The notes under the pieces are model-generated. The model did no database searches, was not told the DNA's origin, and saw only the letters and a program-made list of their open reading frames with translations. A stretch of DNA of 64,000 bases. Source: Geobacter sp. (GTDB taxonomy: Bacteria; Desulfobacterota; Desulfuromonadia; Geobacterales; Pseudopelobacteraceae). Below, piece after piece: positions 8,529 through 17,939 of the stretch. The position numbers and the translations under genes were made by a program. Numbering within the stretch: position 1 is the stretch's first letter; the number at the start of each line of letters is the position of its first letter. Location of the stretch: the NCBI GenBank assembly GCA_009684515.1, contig WKKS01000003.1, positions 248,001 through 312,000 on the forward strand. Reading direction: 5' to 3'.

Positions 8529-9332
8529 TTACTCTTCCAATTGAGTCGAAGCTACCGCAGGAATAAACCAGATCGATCCATGTTCGCTGCCTTGAAAAAT
8601 ACGTATCAGTTTAAGGCGGGAGAGTTCCAGCAACGCCAGAAAAGTAACTATTACCCGTTCCCGCGTAAATTCTTCACGAACGAGATCATCAAACTGGATA
8701 GTCTCTTTTTCCTGTAAAATGGACAATATCTCGTTGATGCAGTCGGCAATGCTGAGCGAGTCGCCCGGTGCAACTTCATGGAAACTCTCGGCCGGAATAC
8801 GCACTAACAGTGCACGGAAAGCATCAACAAGATCAAAAAGGCTTACTTCAAGCGGACCCTCTTCGTTCTGGGCAGCTTCAAGCATCGGTTCGGATGCTAC
8901 ACGCCCAAAAACATCCCGTCCGAGAAGTGCCCGGGCGCCGATTACCATACCGGCTTCCTTGTACTGCTGGTACTCAAGCAGGCGGCGAACCAGTTCTGCT
9001 CTTGGGTCGTTTTCAACATCATCCGTTTCTTCCAGTTCGTCCTGGGGGAGTAGTTGACGGGATTTTATTTGTAGTAGCGTCGCAGCCATAACCAGAAAAT
9101 CACCTGCAATTTCCAGGTTAAGTTCTTTCATCAATTTGATGTAATCCAGGTACTGACGGGTTATCACCGCAATTGAAATATCGTAAATATCCAGTTCATT
9201 TTTCTTAATAAGGTGCAGCAGCAGGTCAAGCGGTCCATCAAACTTGTCCAGATGGACGCTGTACTGCTCGTGAAAACCGTCCAGCAATGGGGTACTTTCC
9301 ACAGACGACAGATGTGTTTCAGAGCGGGTCAT
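8529..9332 (-). CDS. scpA: Segregation and condensation protein A (kleisin)
   Basis: This 267-residue kleisin has the N-terminal SMC-neck block VHLDKFDGPLDLLLHLIKKNELDIYDI, broken here only by normal variation, the ITRQYLDYI segment, LQIKSRQLLP, and the C-terminal winged helix with VTFLALLELSRLKLIRIFQ. The ATG at 9332 lies one base after the trpS stop. It works with ScpB and an SMC ATPase encoded elsewhere. Confidence 0.95.
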   Translation of the reverse strand: MTRSETHLSSVESTPLLDGFHEQYSVHLDKFDGPLDLLLHLIKKNELDIYDISIAVITRQYLDYIKLMKELNLEIAGDFLVMAATLLQIKSRQLLPQDELEETDDVENDPRAELVRRLLEYQQYKEAGMVIGARALLGRDVFGRVASEPMLEAAQNEEGPLEVSLFDLVDAFRALLVRIPAESFHEVAPGDSLSIADCINEILSILQEKETIQFDDLVREEFTRERVIVTFLALLELSRLKLIRIFQGSEHGSIWFIPAVASTQLEE

Positions 9333-9333
9333 A

Positions 9334-10314
9334 TCAGAATTTCAAAGCGGCCCGGACTTCATTCATGACAGCATCGGAAATCAGGGATGCCCTCTGGCTA
9401 CCTTCGCGCAGCAGGTCATCAACAAAAGCGGGGTTAACGGCCAGTTCTTGCCGTTTGGCACGACACGGAGCCAATTTCTCGTTCATACAGCTGACCAGAA
9501 TTCGTTTGCAATCTACACAACCGATGGAAGCGTTGCGGCAGGCGGGTATGATCTCATCCAGTTTTTCCTGCGGCACGTAGATACGATGCAGATTAAAGGC
9601 AACGCAGACATCCGGGTCGCCAGGGTCAGTTCGTCGAACCCGGGCCGGATCGGTCATCATCGACAAGACCTTTTTACTGGTCTCTTCGGCGCTATCGGAA
9701 AGGTAGATCGAGTTACCGTAGGACTTGCTCATTTTACGGCCATCCAGGCCTAGCAATTTGGGTGTTTCAGTCAGCAATGCCTCTGGCTCAGGGAATACGC
9801 TTTCGTAAAGATGATTGAAGCGCCTGGCAATCTCTCTCGTTATTTCCAAGTGTGGAAGCTGATCATGTCCGACTGGAACTCTGGTCGCCTTATAGAGAAT
9901 GATATCGGCAGCCATCAAAACCGGATAGCCCAGAAAACCGAAGGTAGAGAGATCGCGCTGTTCAATGTTGTCCAGCATTTCTTTGTAAGTAGGATTACGT
10001 TCGAGCCATGAAACCGGAGTGATCATTGACAGAATCAGATTCAGCTCGGAATGGTGCGGTACAAGGCTTTGTCGAAAGACAACGCAATTGGACGGATCAA
10101 GTCCAAAAGCGACCCAATCAAGCACCATTTCACGGGTACTTTCTGCAATTCCGGAGGTATCGGCGTACTCAGTAGTCAATGAATGCCAGTCGGCAACAAA
10201 GAAGAAACAATCATAGGAATCCTGCATTTTTACCCAGTTTTCCAGCACCCCGTGGTAATGACCGATATGTAATCTGCCGCTCGGCCTCATGCCGCTGACA
10301 ACGCGTTGCCTCAT
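9334..10314 (-). CDS. trpS: Tryptophanyl-tRNA synthetase
   Basis: This class I synthetase has the HIGH-type motif GRLHIGHYHG and the KMSKS loop GRKMSKSYGN, with MAADIILYKATRVPVGHDQLPHLE between them. The ATG at 10314 has an AAGGAG site nine bases upstream; the in-frame ATG at 10335 has none, so 327 residues is preferred to 334. It is the first gene of the trpS-scpA-scpB-MEMO cluster, divergent from dut across a gap of about 130 bp that should hold both promoters. Confidence 0.95.
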   Translation of the reverse strand: MRQRVVSGMRPSGRLHIGHYHGVLENWVKMQDSYDCFFFVADWHSLTTEYADTSGIAESTREMVLDWVAFGLDPSNCVVFRQSLVPHHSELNLILSMITPVSWLERNPTYKEMLDNIEQRDLSTFGFLGYPVLMAADIILYKATRVPVGHDQLPHLEITREIARRFNHLYESVFPEPEALLTETPKLLGLDGRKMSKSYGNSIYLSDSAEETSKKVLSMMTDPARVRRTDPGDPDVCVAFNLHRIYVPQEKLDEIIPACRNASIGCVDCKRILVSCMNEKLAPCRAKRQELAVNPAFVDDLLREGSQRASLISDAVMNEVRAALKF

Positions 10315-10446
10315 AAAATGTTGCTCCTTGTTCATTTTTTATATCTGCAAAATTGATACTTCATTAAATCGTATGGTTGTCTTTCACGCTAATTCTGATA
10401 TTGTAGCAATTCAAATTAATTGCTGTAACAGGACAGGGAAATTTAC

Positions 10447-10911
10447 ATGAACCAACGTAAAATTGAAACCAAAATAATAAATCCGCTGATCGGGACGAGC
10501 ATACCATTACCACGTTATGCCACTGACGGCGCAGCCGCAGTAGACCTTCGTGCATGCCTGACTGAATCCAGAACTGTGCACCCTGGTGAAACGGTTCTTA
10601 TCCCAAGCGGCATCGCCATAAACATTCATGACCCGGGTTTAGTGGCGCTTCTGGTCCCGCGTTCAGGTCTTGGAATCAAACATGGCATTGTATTGGCAAA
10701 TACGGTTGGCGTAATTGATTCAGACTATCAAGGTGAGATTGGAATAGGCATTTTCAATCGCGGTGCGGTTCCCTACACCATCGAACCGGGAGAGCGTATC
10801 TGCCAGATGATGTTTGTCCCGGTGACACAGGTTGCATTGGAAGTGGTTTCCGAATTCAGTATGGAAACAGAGCGTGGAACCGGAGGCTTTGGATCTACCG
10901 GAAGTATTTAG
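10447..10911 (+). CDS. dut: Deoxyuridine 5'-triphosphate nucleotidohydrolase (dUTPase)
   Basis: This 154-residue trimeric dUTPase shows the five family motifs, among them DGAAAVDLRA (1), VPRSGLGIKHGI (2), GVIDSDYQGEIGIGIFNRG (3), PGERICQMMF (4) and RGTGGFGSTG (5). It hydrolyses dUTP to dUMP, keeping uracil out of DNA and feeding thymidylate synthesis. It stands alone on the plus strand, and its 3' end faces the PilZ gene with only 20 bp between them and no hairpin. Confidence 0.95.
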   Translation: MNQRKIETKIINPLIGTSIPLPRYATDGAAAVDLRACLTESRTVHPGETVLIPSGIAINIHDPGLVALLVPRSGLGIKHGIVLANTVGVIDSDYQGEIGIGIFNRGAVPYTIEPGERICQMMFVPVTQVALEVVSEFSMETERGTGGFGSTGSI

Positions 10912-10931
10912 CAATTACAACTAATCATGAA

Positions 10932-11999
10932 TTACTTTTGAATCTTATCCTTATACTTTTGGACCGCATCTTCAAAGATCGTTTCAATCTCGCCTTTTGG
11001 ACGGTTGTGGGCGTAACGCCAGAAATACTCAATCAAAGTTACGGATATTAAACTTACAATAAGCGCTGCCATAGCCCATTTTATTAATGATTTAAACTTA
11101 AATATTCCTGAAACAGTTGATTCGCTACCCAAATCCCCACTGCGGAACAGGTATCTTTCCCTCATTTGGCGGATTCTCTTCAGTTGAATAGTTGAAATAT
11201 GGTTAACTATGGCGTCGCGTTCTCGTTCTCCGATATACACAAACTGCATTCCTGTATTGAAATAATCCTGATCGTTACCCGCTGCATGGTTTCGGTTGGC
11301 AAATATAACACGTGCTATTACATCAACAACTCTCCGGGGAGAAGGAACCAGGATTTCAAGCAGGACATATTCCCCGTTTTCAAAGCCCTGATGGGTTATC
11401 AAGCGAAGGCCACCACCACTAACATTTGCTGCCAGCGGGATAATGGTCTCCCATGAGTCCGTTCCGCCTTCAACCGTTTCAAGTTCCCTATCACCCTGGA
11501 TTTTCTCATTGGGGAGATCAGCATTTTGTGAAAGCAGTGCACTGTTCCAACTCCGCTCCTTTTGTTCCAGTTCCATCTGCAGGCGATGAGCCCTGCGCAA
11601 TTCCCACTGATGACGAAGAGTTTCAATGTTTTGCTCTCTGCTGACGTAGTACTTGATCGGCAGAAAAGCATCAATCCGGTAATACTCACGAAGTTCGTCC
11701 GAAACAATTTCGCCAATCAGGCGCAGCAGTAGTTCGTGTGAATCACCTTCTGATACTATGATTGCACGGCAACTGTATCCGGACCCTTCTTTCCCGCCAC
11801 GTAATTCAAGAATCTGCCCGTATCGCAGTTTTACTCCGACAGGCAATACATCTCTTGAAAGCTGTAAAGTAACAAGATCTTCATCAATTTTAAAAATTAT
11901 TGCCCAATCCCTGAATACTTCAGCGTTGGGCAATGGTATGCCGACACCAACCTTGAACCCTGCTGAAAAATAACGGGTATATTGTTCAAGGTCATTCAT
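10932..11999 (-). CDS. PilZ-domain (c-di-GMP binding) protein with C-terminal membrane anchor
   Basis: The 355-residue protein has an N-terminal YcgR-like barrel (about 1-105) and a PilZ domain with the c-di-GMP motifs: RxxxR in REYYRIDAF and the N-x-S-x-x-G form in AANVSGGGLRL. One transmembrane helix follows near residues 307-330 (WAMAALIVSLISVTLIEYF), leaving a short tail on the other side. An insertion of about 60 mixed-charge residues separates the two PilZ motifs. It probably reads c-di-GMP at the membrane to act on motility or envelope targets. It is downstream of the DUF1858 gene by 23 bp. Confidence 0.75.
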   Translation of the reverse strand: MNDLEQYTRYFSAGFKVGVGIPLPNAEVFRDWAIIFKIDEDLVTLQLSRDVLPVGVKLRYGQILELRGGKEGSGYSCRAIIVSEGDSHELLLRLIGEIVSDELREYYRIDAFLPIKYYVSREQNIETLRHQWELRRAHRLQMELEQKERSWNSALLSQNADLPNEKIQGDRELETVEGGTDSWETIIPLAANVSGGGLRLITHQGFENGEYVLLEILVPSPRRVVDVIARVIFANRNHAAGNDQDYFNTGMQFVYIGERERDAIVNHISTIQLKRIRQMRERYLFRSGDLGSESTVSGIFKFKSLIKWAMAALIVSLISVTLIEYFWRYAHNRPKGEIETIFEDAVQKYKDKIQK

Positions 12000-12022
12000 T
12001 TCTGTAACTCCGGATAGGTTGT

Positions 12023-12214
12023 CTATTTAAGTACACTGTTCAGGGAAGCGAGTAGGTCGTCAATATCAACTTTATGAACACCTGCGCCGTGTTCAAGTGT
12101 TTCAAGGTCGGATATTTGGCATTCATAACAATCCAGATTGAATTTTTTGAATACCGGAAGGGTTTCAGGGGACCTGGTTATAATGTCCGCAATTATCATG
12201 TCTCGAGTAATCAT
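12023..12214 (-). CDS. DUF1858 domain small protein
   Basis: A 63-residue protein from the ATG at 12214 (a GTG at 12220 is in frame). It has the DUF1858 pattern: TRDMIIADIITRSPET, then F-K-K-F-N-L-D-C-Y-E-C, with the C-x-x-C typical of the family, and a helical end. DUF1858 domains occur alone or fused to hybrid-cluster, RIC/ScdA or hemerythrin proteins in anaerobes and are suspected of redox or Fe-S roles. It is probably co-transcribed with the PilZ gene. Confidence 0.75.
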   Translation of the reverse strand: MITRDMIIADIITRSPETLPVFKKFNLDCYECQISDLETLEHGAGVHKVDIDDLLASLNSVLK

Positions 12215-12230
12215 TTGCACCCCACTCTCT

Positions 12231-12264
12231 TAAAAAGAATGAGGCGCTTTTCAGCGCCTCATTC
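12231..12264 (-). terminator. Intrinsic terminator of the aspartate aminotransferase transcript
   Basis: On the minus strand a perfect 11-bp stem GAATGAGGCGC / GCGCCTCATTC with a 6-nt loop is followed by a T-rich tract (CTTTTTA). It begins 9 bp after the aminotransferase stop. Confidence 0.88.
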
Positions 12265-12272
12265 ATGACATG

Positions 12273-13469
12273 TTATTTAAGGTTATTTATTGCTTCTTCA
12301 ATTCTATCCATTCCCTTTTTAATATTTTCCATGCTGATTGCGTATGAAAGCCTGGCATACTTGTCAGCCCCGAAGGCGACGCCTGGTACCAAGGCAACTT
12401 TTGCGTCTTCGAGCAAATAGGCTGCGAAGTCAGTTGAGTTATTGATTTTGCTGCCTTGAGGAGTTGTTTTTCCGTAAGCGCACGAAAAGTTGGGGAATAC
12501 GTAGAAGGCACCGGTAGATTTAAAGCAGGTGACACCGGACATTGCATTCAAACGTTCAACAATATAACTACGCCGTTTTTCAAACTCGACGCACATGGCT
12601 GCCACTGCGTCCTGTGAACCGTTCAATGCTTCCACAGAAGCTTTCTGAGCGATTGAGGTTGCATTGGAGGTAGACTGGGACTGCATTTTAGTCATGGCTG
12701 ACATCAACTCTTTAGGGCCGCAAGCGTAGCCAATTCTCCATCCGGTCATCGCATAAGTCTTCGATACACCGTTGACTACAACTGTGCGGGATTTTAGCTC
12801 CGGTACGACTTGAACGATGTTCGCAAATTTAATGCCGTCATAGATCAGACGCTCATAAATATCGTCGGAGATGATCAGGAAATTGTATTTCAAGCAAACC
12901 TGTCCCAAGGCTTTCAACTCTTCCTCTGTGTAACTTGTTCCGGTCGGATTGCAAGGTGAATTGAGGATGAGTGCCTTGGTATTTGGTGTGATGGATTTTT
13001 CAAGCTGCTCAGGAGTGATTTTGAAAGCGGTTTCTTCGCCGGTTTCAATAAATACAGGAGTTCCGCCGGCAAGGACAACCTGATCAGGATACGAAACCCA
13101 GTAGGGGGCGGGTATTATAACTTCGTCACCTTCCTGGATCAATGCCTGGGAGATATTGTATAGAGTATGTTTAGCACCGCAGGCGACAGAAATTTCATCT
13201 CGAGTGTACTCAAGATTATGATCTTTTTTCATCTTGGCGATAATAGCGTCTTTAAGATCGTCTGCTCCACCTACCGGCATGTAGCGGGTAAAACCGGCAT
13301 CAATGGCCTTTTTTCCAGCCTCGCAAATATTGGCAGGTGTATCAAAATCCGGTTCTCCAGCGCCAAAACCGATTACGTCAACCCCTTGGGCTTTAAGAGC
13401 TTTGGCTTTGGCATCGATTGCCAGTGTAGGAGAGGGCTGAATCTTATTCACGCGGTCTGCAAGTTTCAT
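12273..13469 (-). CDS. Pyridoxal-phosphate aminotransferase, aspartate type (class I, subgroup Ib)
   Basis: This 398-residue fold-type I transaminase has GFGAGEPDFDTP, NSPCNPTGTSY, SDDIYERLIYDG and the Schiff-base Lys237 in VSKTYAMTGWRIGY, plus the carboxylate-binding Arg near YARLSYA. This is the AspC/AatA Ib type that makes aspartate from oxaloacetate. Start at 13469 with AGGAGG upstream. It follows coaD by 58 bp and ends at its own terminator. Confidence 0.92.
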   Translation of the reverse strand: MKLADRVNKIQPSPTLAIDAKAKALKAQGVDVIGFGAGEPDFDTPANICEAGKKAIDAGFTRYMPVGGADDLKDAIIAKMKKDHNLEYTRDEISVACGAKHTLYNISQALIQEGDEVIIPAPYWVSYPDQVVLAGGTPVFIETGEETAFKITPEQLEKSITPNTKALILNSPCNPTGTSYTEEELKALGQVCLKYNFLIISDDIYERLIYDGIKFANIVQVVPELKSRTVVVNGVSKTYAMTGWRIGYACGPKELMSAMTKMQSQSTSNATSIAQKASVEALNGSQDAVAAMCVEFEKRRSYIVERLNAMSGVTCFKSTGAFYVFPNFSCAYGKTTPQGSKINNSTDFAAYLLEDAKVALVPGVAFGADKYARLSYAISMENIKKGMDRIEEAINNLK

Positions 13470-13527
13470 CTGTCTTTCCTCCTGTTAGTTGTGGTGCAAT
13501 TATTTTACAGCAAATGTAATTCCTGGA

Positions 13528-14013
13528 TTATGCAAGTCCATACTTTAGTTTTAAGGCTGTCTTGACCTCGGGTGGCACAAACATATCAATGTCACCATTA
13601 AGAGAGCAGACTTCTTTTACTATTGAGGATGAAAGATATCCATACTGTAGGGAGGTCATCATGAACAGAGTTTCAACTTCCCGCCCGATTGTGCTGTTCA
13701 TTTGGGCAATCTGAAATTCGTATTCAAAATCAGAAATGGCTCTCAACCCGCGTATGATGACATGTGCACCGCGAGAAGAAACGTAATCTATCAGAAGTCC
13801 GCTGAAAGTGTCAACAGTGACCCTCTCCTCGGTTTTAAGTACATCCTGAATGAGTTCCACTCGCTCATCAGTTGAAAATAATGCATTTTTTTGGGAGTTA
13901 TTGGCAACCGCCACTATTATTTCGTCAAATATAGTCAGTCCGCGTCTGATGATATCCAAATGGCCATATGTAATCGGGTCAAAAGATCCGGGGTACACTG
14001 CGATTTTCTTCAT
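13528..14013 (-). CDS. coaD: Phosphopantetheine adenylyltransferase
   Basis: This 161-residue nucleotidyltransferase has YPGSFDPITYGHLDIIRRG with the T/HxGH site, ALRAISDFEYEFQIAQMN, and the second catalytic block YLSSSIVKEV. It makes dephospho-CoA, the penultimate CoA step. Its start overlaps the rsmD stop by 4 bp (ATGA), and rsmD-coaD is a common bacterial pair. Confidence 0.96.
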   Translation of the reverse strand: MKKIAVYPGSFDPITYGHLDIIRRGLTIFDEIIVAVANNSQKNALFSTDERVELIQDVLKTEERVTVDTFSGLLIDYVSSRGAHVIIRGLRAISDFEYEFQIAQMNSTIGREVETLFMMTSLQYGYLSSSIVKEVCSLNGDIDMFVPPEVKTALKLKYGLA

Positions 14014-14573
14014 ACTGCCTCCAGAGTAAAAAATTCAAGAGCAGTATCGCCGTATACACGACGGTCGGTCTTGACAAGCTGTCCAAAAGCGCTTGGTAAT
14101 ACGTTCTGAGAGGAACATTCAGCGATGAATAAAGAATGCTCAGTAAGCAATCCGAGTTGGTCCAGCAGACCGGCAATATGTTCGTAAAGACCGGATTCGT
14201 ATGGCGGGTCAAAAAAAACCAGATCAAAGTGCTGGCCCTGTTTGGACAGTAACTTCAGCGCAGTTTGTGACTCCATAGTCATAATTTTTGATTTCTGGTC
14301 TAATTTGCAGCAGATAAGGTTTGTTTTCAGAATCTGCGATACGGTTATATCCTTTTCAATAAATGTGCATGAGGACGCGCCGCGACTCAATGATTCGATT
14401 CCCAAGCTGCCAGTGCCTGCACAAATATCCAGTACAATACAACCATCAAAGTTAATTTGATTTGAAATTATGTTAAACAAAGACTCTTTGACTCTGTCGG
14501 CTGTCGGGCGGGTTGTCATGCCCGGTGGGGATTTCAGCTTCTTTCCTCGACAGAGACCGGCTATCACTCGCAT
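14010..14573 (-). CDS. rsmD: 16S rRNA (guanine966-N2)-methyltransferase
   Basis: The ATG at 14573 (MRVIAGLCRGKKL) is preferred to an upstream in-frame start because GAGGAA precedes it and RsmD proteins begin with this block. The 187-residue enzyme has the SAM site VLDICAGTGSLGIESLSRGA and the catalytic VFFDPPYESG. It methylates G966 of 16S rRNA. It overlaps coaD. Confidence 0.95.
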   Translation of the reverse strand: MRVIAGLCRGKKLKSPPGMTTRPTADRVKESLFNIISNQINFDGCIVLDICAGTGSLGIESLSRGASSCTFIEKDITVSQILKTNLICCKLDQKSKIMTMESQTALKLLSKQGQHFDLVFFDPPYESGLYEHIAGLLDQLGLLTEHSLFIAECSSQNVLPSAFGQLVKTDRRVYGDTALEFFTLEAV

Positions 14574-14663
14574 ATTAAATTCCTCTTGCTCGAATTCAAA
14601 GAGGAAGCTAACGCAAATACAGACACAGGTCAAGCATGAAGAAAGCTTTATCAGTTGGCAAGA

Positions 14664-15635
14664 TTATTTCGCATTAACGAGAAGCTCGCCTGATCCTGGA
14701 GCATTATCACAAAGATTGACTGAATTTGCAGATTCTGCTGCGGAAAGTGCCAAACCCTCAAGCAAACCGTAATCGCTTACTTTTAGGCGTTTGAATCCAA
14801 AGCGATCCATAACATGGATTGTAATAAGAATGCCCGCAATTATGAGGTCTTCCCTTCCCTTTTCGAGTCCGGGAACAGTTAATCGCTCCGAGGGTGTCAT
14901 TGGCAGCAACATGTCGTAAATTAATCCAACATCCTTCCTGCTGATAATGAAGTTATTGACACGGCCGCAGTCATACTTATCCATTTTCATCTGAATTGCG
15001 GCAAGCGTTGTTGCCGTGCCTGCAGTGGAGACCAACTCGGTCTCCGATTTTATACTAATTCCATTTGATACTATTTCAGACTCAAGCTGATTAATGATTG
15101 TAACAATTCTCTCATACATGGATTGGCTGGAACCAAAACCTTCTGTAAGCCTTACAACACCCAATGGCAGACTGCGGACAAATTTTGGAACACCATATTC
15201 AGAGATTGTAATTTCGGTGCTCCCTCCCCCAACGTCCAACACCATCATGTCGTCGTGAATCACATCTATTCCTGAAAATACCCCGTTAAGTGTCAAACGC
15301 CCCTCGAGGTCGCCATCTATGACTTTCAGCTGAATACCTGTTTCACGCTTTACCTGGGCAACAAAGCTTGCACCATTCACCGCATCTCTAACCGCACTGG
15401 TAGCAGATGCTTTAATGTAACAGGCACCATATTCCCGGATGATGGCCGAAAATCTTTTCAGACAGTCCAAGCCACGCTTCTGTGCCTCATTAGACAGACC
15501 GTAGTCATCGGAAAAGCCACCACCCAACCTTACGACTTCGCGTTCAACCAGGAGAGTGATAAGTTTCCGCTCTTCACAATCTCCAATTAACAAACGGGCA
15601 GTATTTGTACCAAAGTCAATGGCAGCACATCTCAT
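14664..15635 (-). CDS. Ppx/GppA family phosphatase (exopolyphosphatase / pppGpp hydrolase)
   Basis: The ATG at 15635 (MRCAAIDFGTNTARLLIGD) is chosen: it places the actin-fold phosphate-1 loop at the N-terminus, as in the family, and has an AGGAGA site. The long open frame above it is the tail of the cotransporter gene in another frame. The second loop VLDVGGGSTEI and STAGTATTLAAI are clear. It lacks the C-terminal HD domain of long E. coli Ppx (323 residues), like other short versions. It lies 2 bp after the Na/Pi cotransporter stop, a natural phosphate-metabolism pair. Confidence 0.88.
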   Translation of the reverse strand: MRCAAIDFGTNTARLLIGDCEERKLITLLVEREVVRLGGGFSDDYGLSNEAQKRGLDCLKRFSAIIREYGACYIKASATSAVRDAVNGASFVAQVKRETGIQLKVIDGDLEGRLTLNGVFSGIDVIHDDMMVLDVGGGSTEITISEYGVPKFVRSLPLGVVRLTEGFGSSQSMYERIVTIINQLESEIVSNGISIKSETELVSTAGTATTLAAIQMKMDKYDCGRVNNFIISRKDVGLIYDMLLPMTPSERLTVPGLEKGREDLIIAGILITIHVMDRFGFKRLKVSDYGLLEGLALSAAESANSVNLCDNAPGSGELLVNAK

Positions 15636-15637
15636 TT

Positions 15638-17272
15638 TTATTCGGTTCTCCTGGGCTGGATACCCATGATGTTCCAGCATAACTCCGCAATTCTCATGCA
15701 GGATGATGACATTTCCTGAAACAGCATGGCTGATCTTGGTGGGCAAACACCAGAACAGATCCTGCTGAAATGCGACTCCTTGATCTGATCATGCAACAGG
15801 CGAGTGCGAGCTTTTATGTGATGCAAATCGTCCCGGTTAAAGTTTTCACTGGAGGATACAAACTTCTCGGTTTTAGCGACGATGTACCCAACCTGTTCGG
15901 CAATGGCGATCAAGTCATTCATAGCGTCCTGAGAAAAGATAATTCCGGATGCTTTGCGATCCAGTGTACAGTCCAGAATATCCTCGCAGACATCACCAAT
16001 ATGTTCCATGGCAGAAACAATCTGAATGAGTCCCGGTACTTCATACATCACATCAGGACCGCTTGCACTTTTCGACAGTGCCGCAAGAAAAGAGGTGATT
16101 TCAGAGTTGAGTGAATCGAGAAGTTGCTCGTGCTGCCGAATGGTTTCAACACGTCTCGCATCATAGTTTTTAAGTATTGCAAGTACATCCGCGTACATCC
16201 GCGATGCAACGGCAGCCATACGCTGGACTTCTTTCCTTGCCTGCTCAAGGGCAATTGGAGGTGTTGTTAGAATCCGTCTGTCCAGATACCCTGCGGTTGG
16301 TTGCATACCACCAGATTTACCATTTGAACTGACTTCATATTTGCGTATGAGCCGGGAGAAGGGGCCGGCCGTTAGAAAAATGGCCAAAGCCGCAAATGTG
16401 CTCGATACAGTATAGCCCCAAGATAGAACAGTTGTACGGTCAAGAGTATTAAACATGGCAGCTATATCAACTGACATCTCCGCACCTGTTTGCGAAAAAA
16501 ATATTAAAGGAATGCAGGTGATCAAAGTTACTAATGCTAAAATCATGGCAACACGCCTGGCAACGTATTTGCCGCCAACTGAAGCAAGTAGACCAATCGC
16601 GGATATTCCAAGCATGCTGCCACAGGACATGGCAAAAGCTAATGCAGGAGTCATTGAATTGCTTTTTTCAAGAGATTCAATAATAGCTATTGTAGAATGT
16701 GACGATTGGACTAAAAAGGAGACGATGGCACCGAACAGCGTCGCCATAAAAGCCGATCTATAAAGCATCCCCTGCAATAGCCCATGAAGCGGATGGGTCT
16801 GGTCGATTGGTCGATAACTACCTTCCAAGAGTGAAAGACCGAAAAAAAGCAGCCCTATTCCAAGCAAAAAAGTTCCATAATGGACAAGACGCCTGTTACT
16901 GAAGAAATATTTGATTATGAAGCCACCAAGGATAAAAAAGCCGGAAAACAGACTGTAAGGGATAAGATGTAAATGCAGGTAAAGTGAAGATCCAATCAAT
17001 ATTCCTGATAGTACGCATAGTGCCTGAAATATGTTTAATACGCCGCCATTGAGAAGACCCACGGCAAAGATCACCGCGGCACTTCCAGAACTGACCGCAA
17101 GTGTCATAAAAATGCCAAACAAAAACGATACATAACGATTGGAAGTAATCTTGGACACAACAGTTCTGACACGGTCATCCGCCACAGAACGTATTCCGTC
17201 AGACATCAGTTTCATCCCTAACAGAAATAGACCAATGCCGCCTAAAGCACCTTCCAAGAGACCTAGATGCAT
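15638..17272 (-). CDS. Na/Pi cotransporter family protein with PhoU-like C-terminal domain
   Basis: This 544-residue protein starts with the family block GLFLLGMKLMSDGIR, followed by about eight transmembrane helices holding two inverted Na_Pi_cotrans repeats (QSSHSTIAIIES is a QSSS-type motif; the first copy reads SGSAAVI). The last 200 residues are soluble helices of the PhoU type (RMAAVASRMYADVLAIL, MEHIGDVCEDILD). It is expected to import phosphate with sodium. Coupled to the Ppx/GppA gene downstream. The ribosome site is weak. Confidence 0.88.
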   Translation of the reverse strand: MHLGLLEGALGGIGLFLLGMKLMSDGIRSVADDRVRTVVSKITSNRYVSFLFGIFMTLAVSSGSAAVIFAVGLLNGGVLNIFQALCVLSGILIGSSLYLHLHLIPYSLFSGFFILGGFIIKYFFSNRRLVHYGTFLLGIGLLFFGLSLLEGSYRPIDQTHPLHGLLQGMLYRSAFMATLFGAIVSFLVQSSHSTIAIIESLEKSNSMTPALAFAMSCGSMLGISAIGLLASVGGKYVARRVAMILALVTLITCIPLIFFSQTGAEMSVDIAAMFNTLDRTTVLSWGYTVSSTFAALAIFLTAGPFSRLIRKYEVSSNGKSGGMQPTAGYLDRRILTTPPIALEQARKEVQRMAAVASRMYADVLAILKNYDARRVETIRQHEQLLDSLNSEITSFLAALSKSASGPDVMYEVPGLIQIVSAMEHIGDVCEDILDCTLDRKASGIIFSQDAMNDLIAIAEQVGYIVAKTEKFVSSSENFNRDDLHHIKARTRLLHDQIKESHFSRICSGVCPPRSAMLFQEMSSSCMRIAELCWNIMGIQPRRTE

Positions 17273-17297
17273 TTAAATATCGAAGGAGTTCATGATG

Positions 17298-17939
17298 TTA
17301 TTTGGATATCCTGAATGGAAACAAAAAATCGGGAGGTGATGACTTTGGAGAGCCTTTGGCAAAAATAAGCAGTTTGAATTTCCTGTGATTTGCCGGATCA
17401 AACTTGAAGTATGTCAATCCCTGGATCTTCATGCCAGGAATGACAGTAACCATGGGAAGTGCCTTCGTGTAAATGTCCTGAGGGTAAAGCTCGTAGTAAT
17501 AAGGCAGAGATGAATTGGAGCGGTTGTAAAAACTGGTTTTCTGGTAATCTTCCAGATAATAAAAACCAACGTAAGGGTAAGGCATTAAGTAATACGAATC
17601 TTTCTTCAACATTTCTCTCACATTATCCGGGGTCAATAACGAGTACTGCAGATCATCCTCGTCCACCAGAACAAAAGAGTCATTAGAAAAAGCGATCTCA
17701 GAACCGGAAATATTTTTTATCGATATGTTAATTGCTGTAACAAAGCTGTCGAGGTTATAGGCGTTAATGCCAGATTCATCGATACGGACAGAGATTTCTG
17801 CCAGCTTGCCAGTGATTGTGAGTGAATTGTCAACTTGGTTTACACGGCCATTTATGACCTGTTCCGGTATTATAGTCAGGGAAGAGCAGCCGGACATAAA
17901 TAAAGTTAGACCAAAGAGTAACAACAGTGCAATTTTCAT
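17298..17939 (-). CDS. Lipoprotein of unknown function
   Basis: This 213-residue protein has a signal peptide and clear lipobox (FMSGC-SS). The mature part starts with TIIPEQVINGRVNQVDNSL and contains a beta-rich region with ISIKNISGSEIAFSNDSFVL, similar in look to DUF4352-type immunoglobulin-like extracellular domains, then a Tyr/Pro-rich stretch (SYYLMPYPYVGFYYLEDY). Start overlaps the upstream gene by ATGA. Third member of the OmpA operon. Family not recognised. Confidence 0.6.
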   Translation of the reverse strand: MKIALLLLFGLTLFMSGCSSLTIIPEQVINGRVNQVDNSLTITGKLAEISVRIDESGINAYNLDSFVTAINISIKNISGSEIAFSNDSFVLVDEDDLQYSLLTPDNVREMLKKDSYYLMPYPYVGFYYLEDYQKTSFYNRSNSSLPYYYELYPQDIYTKALPMVTVIPGMKIQGLTYFKFDPANHRKFKLLIFAKGSPKSSPPDFLFPFRISK

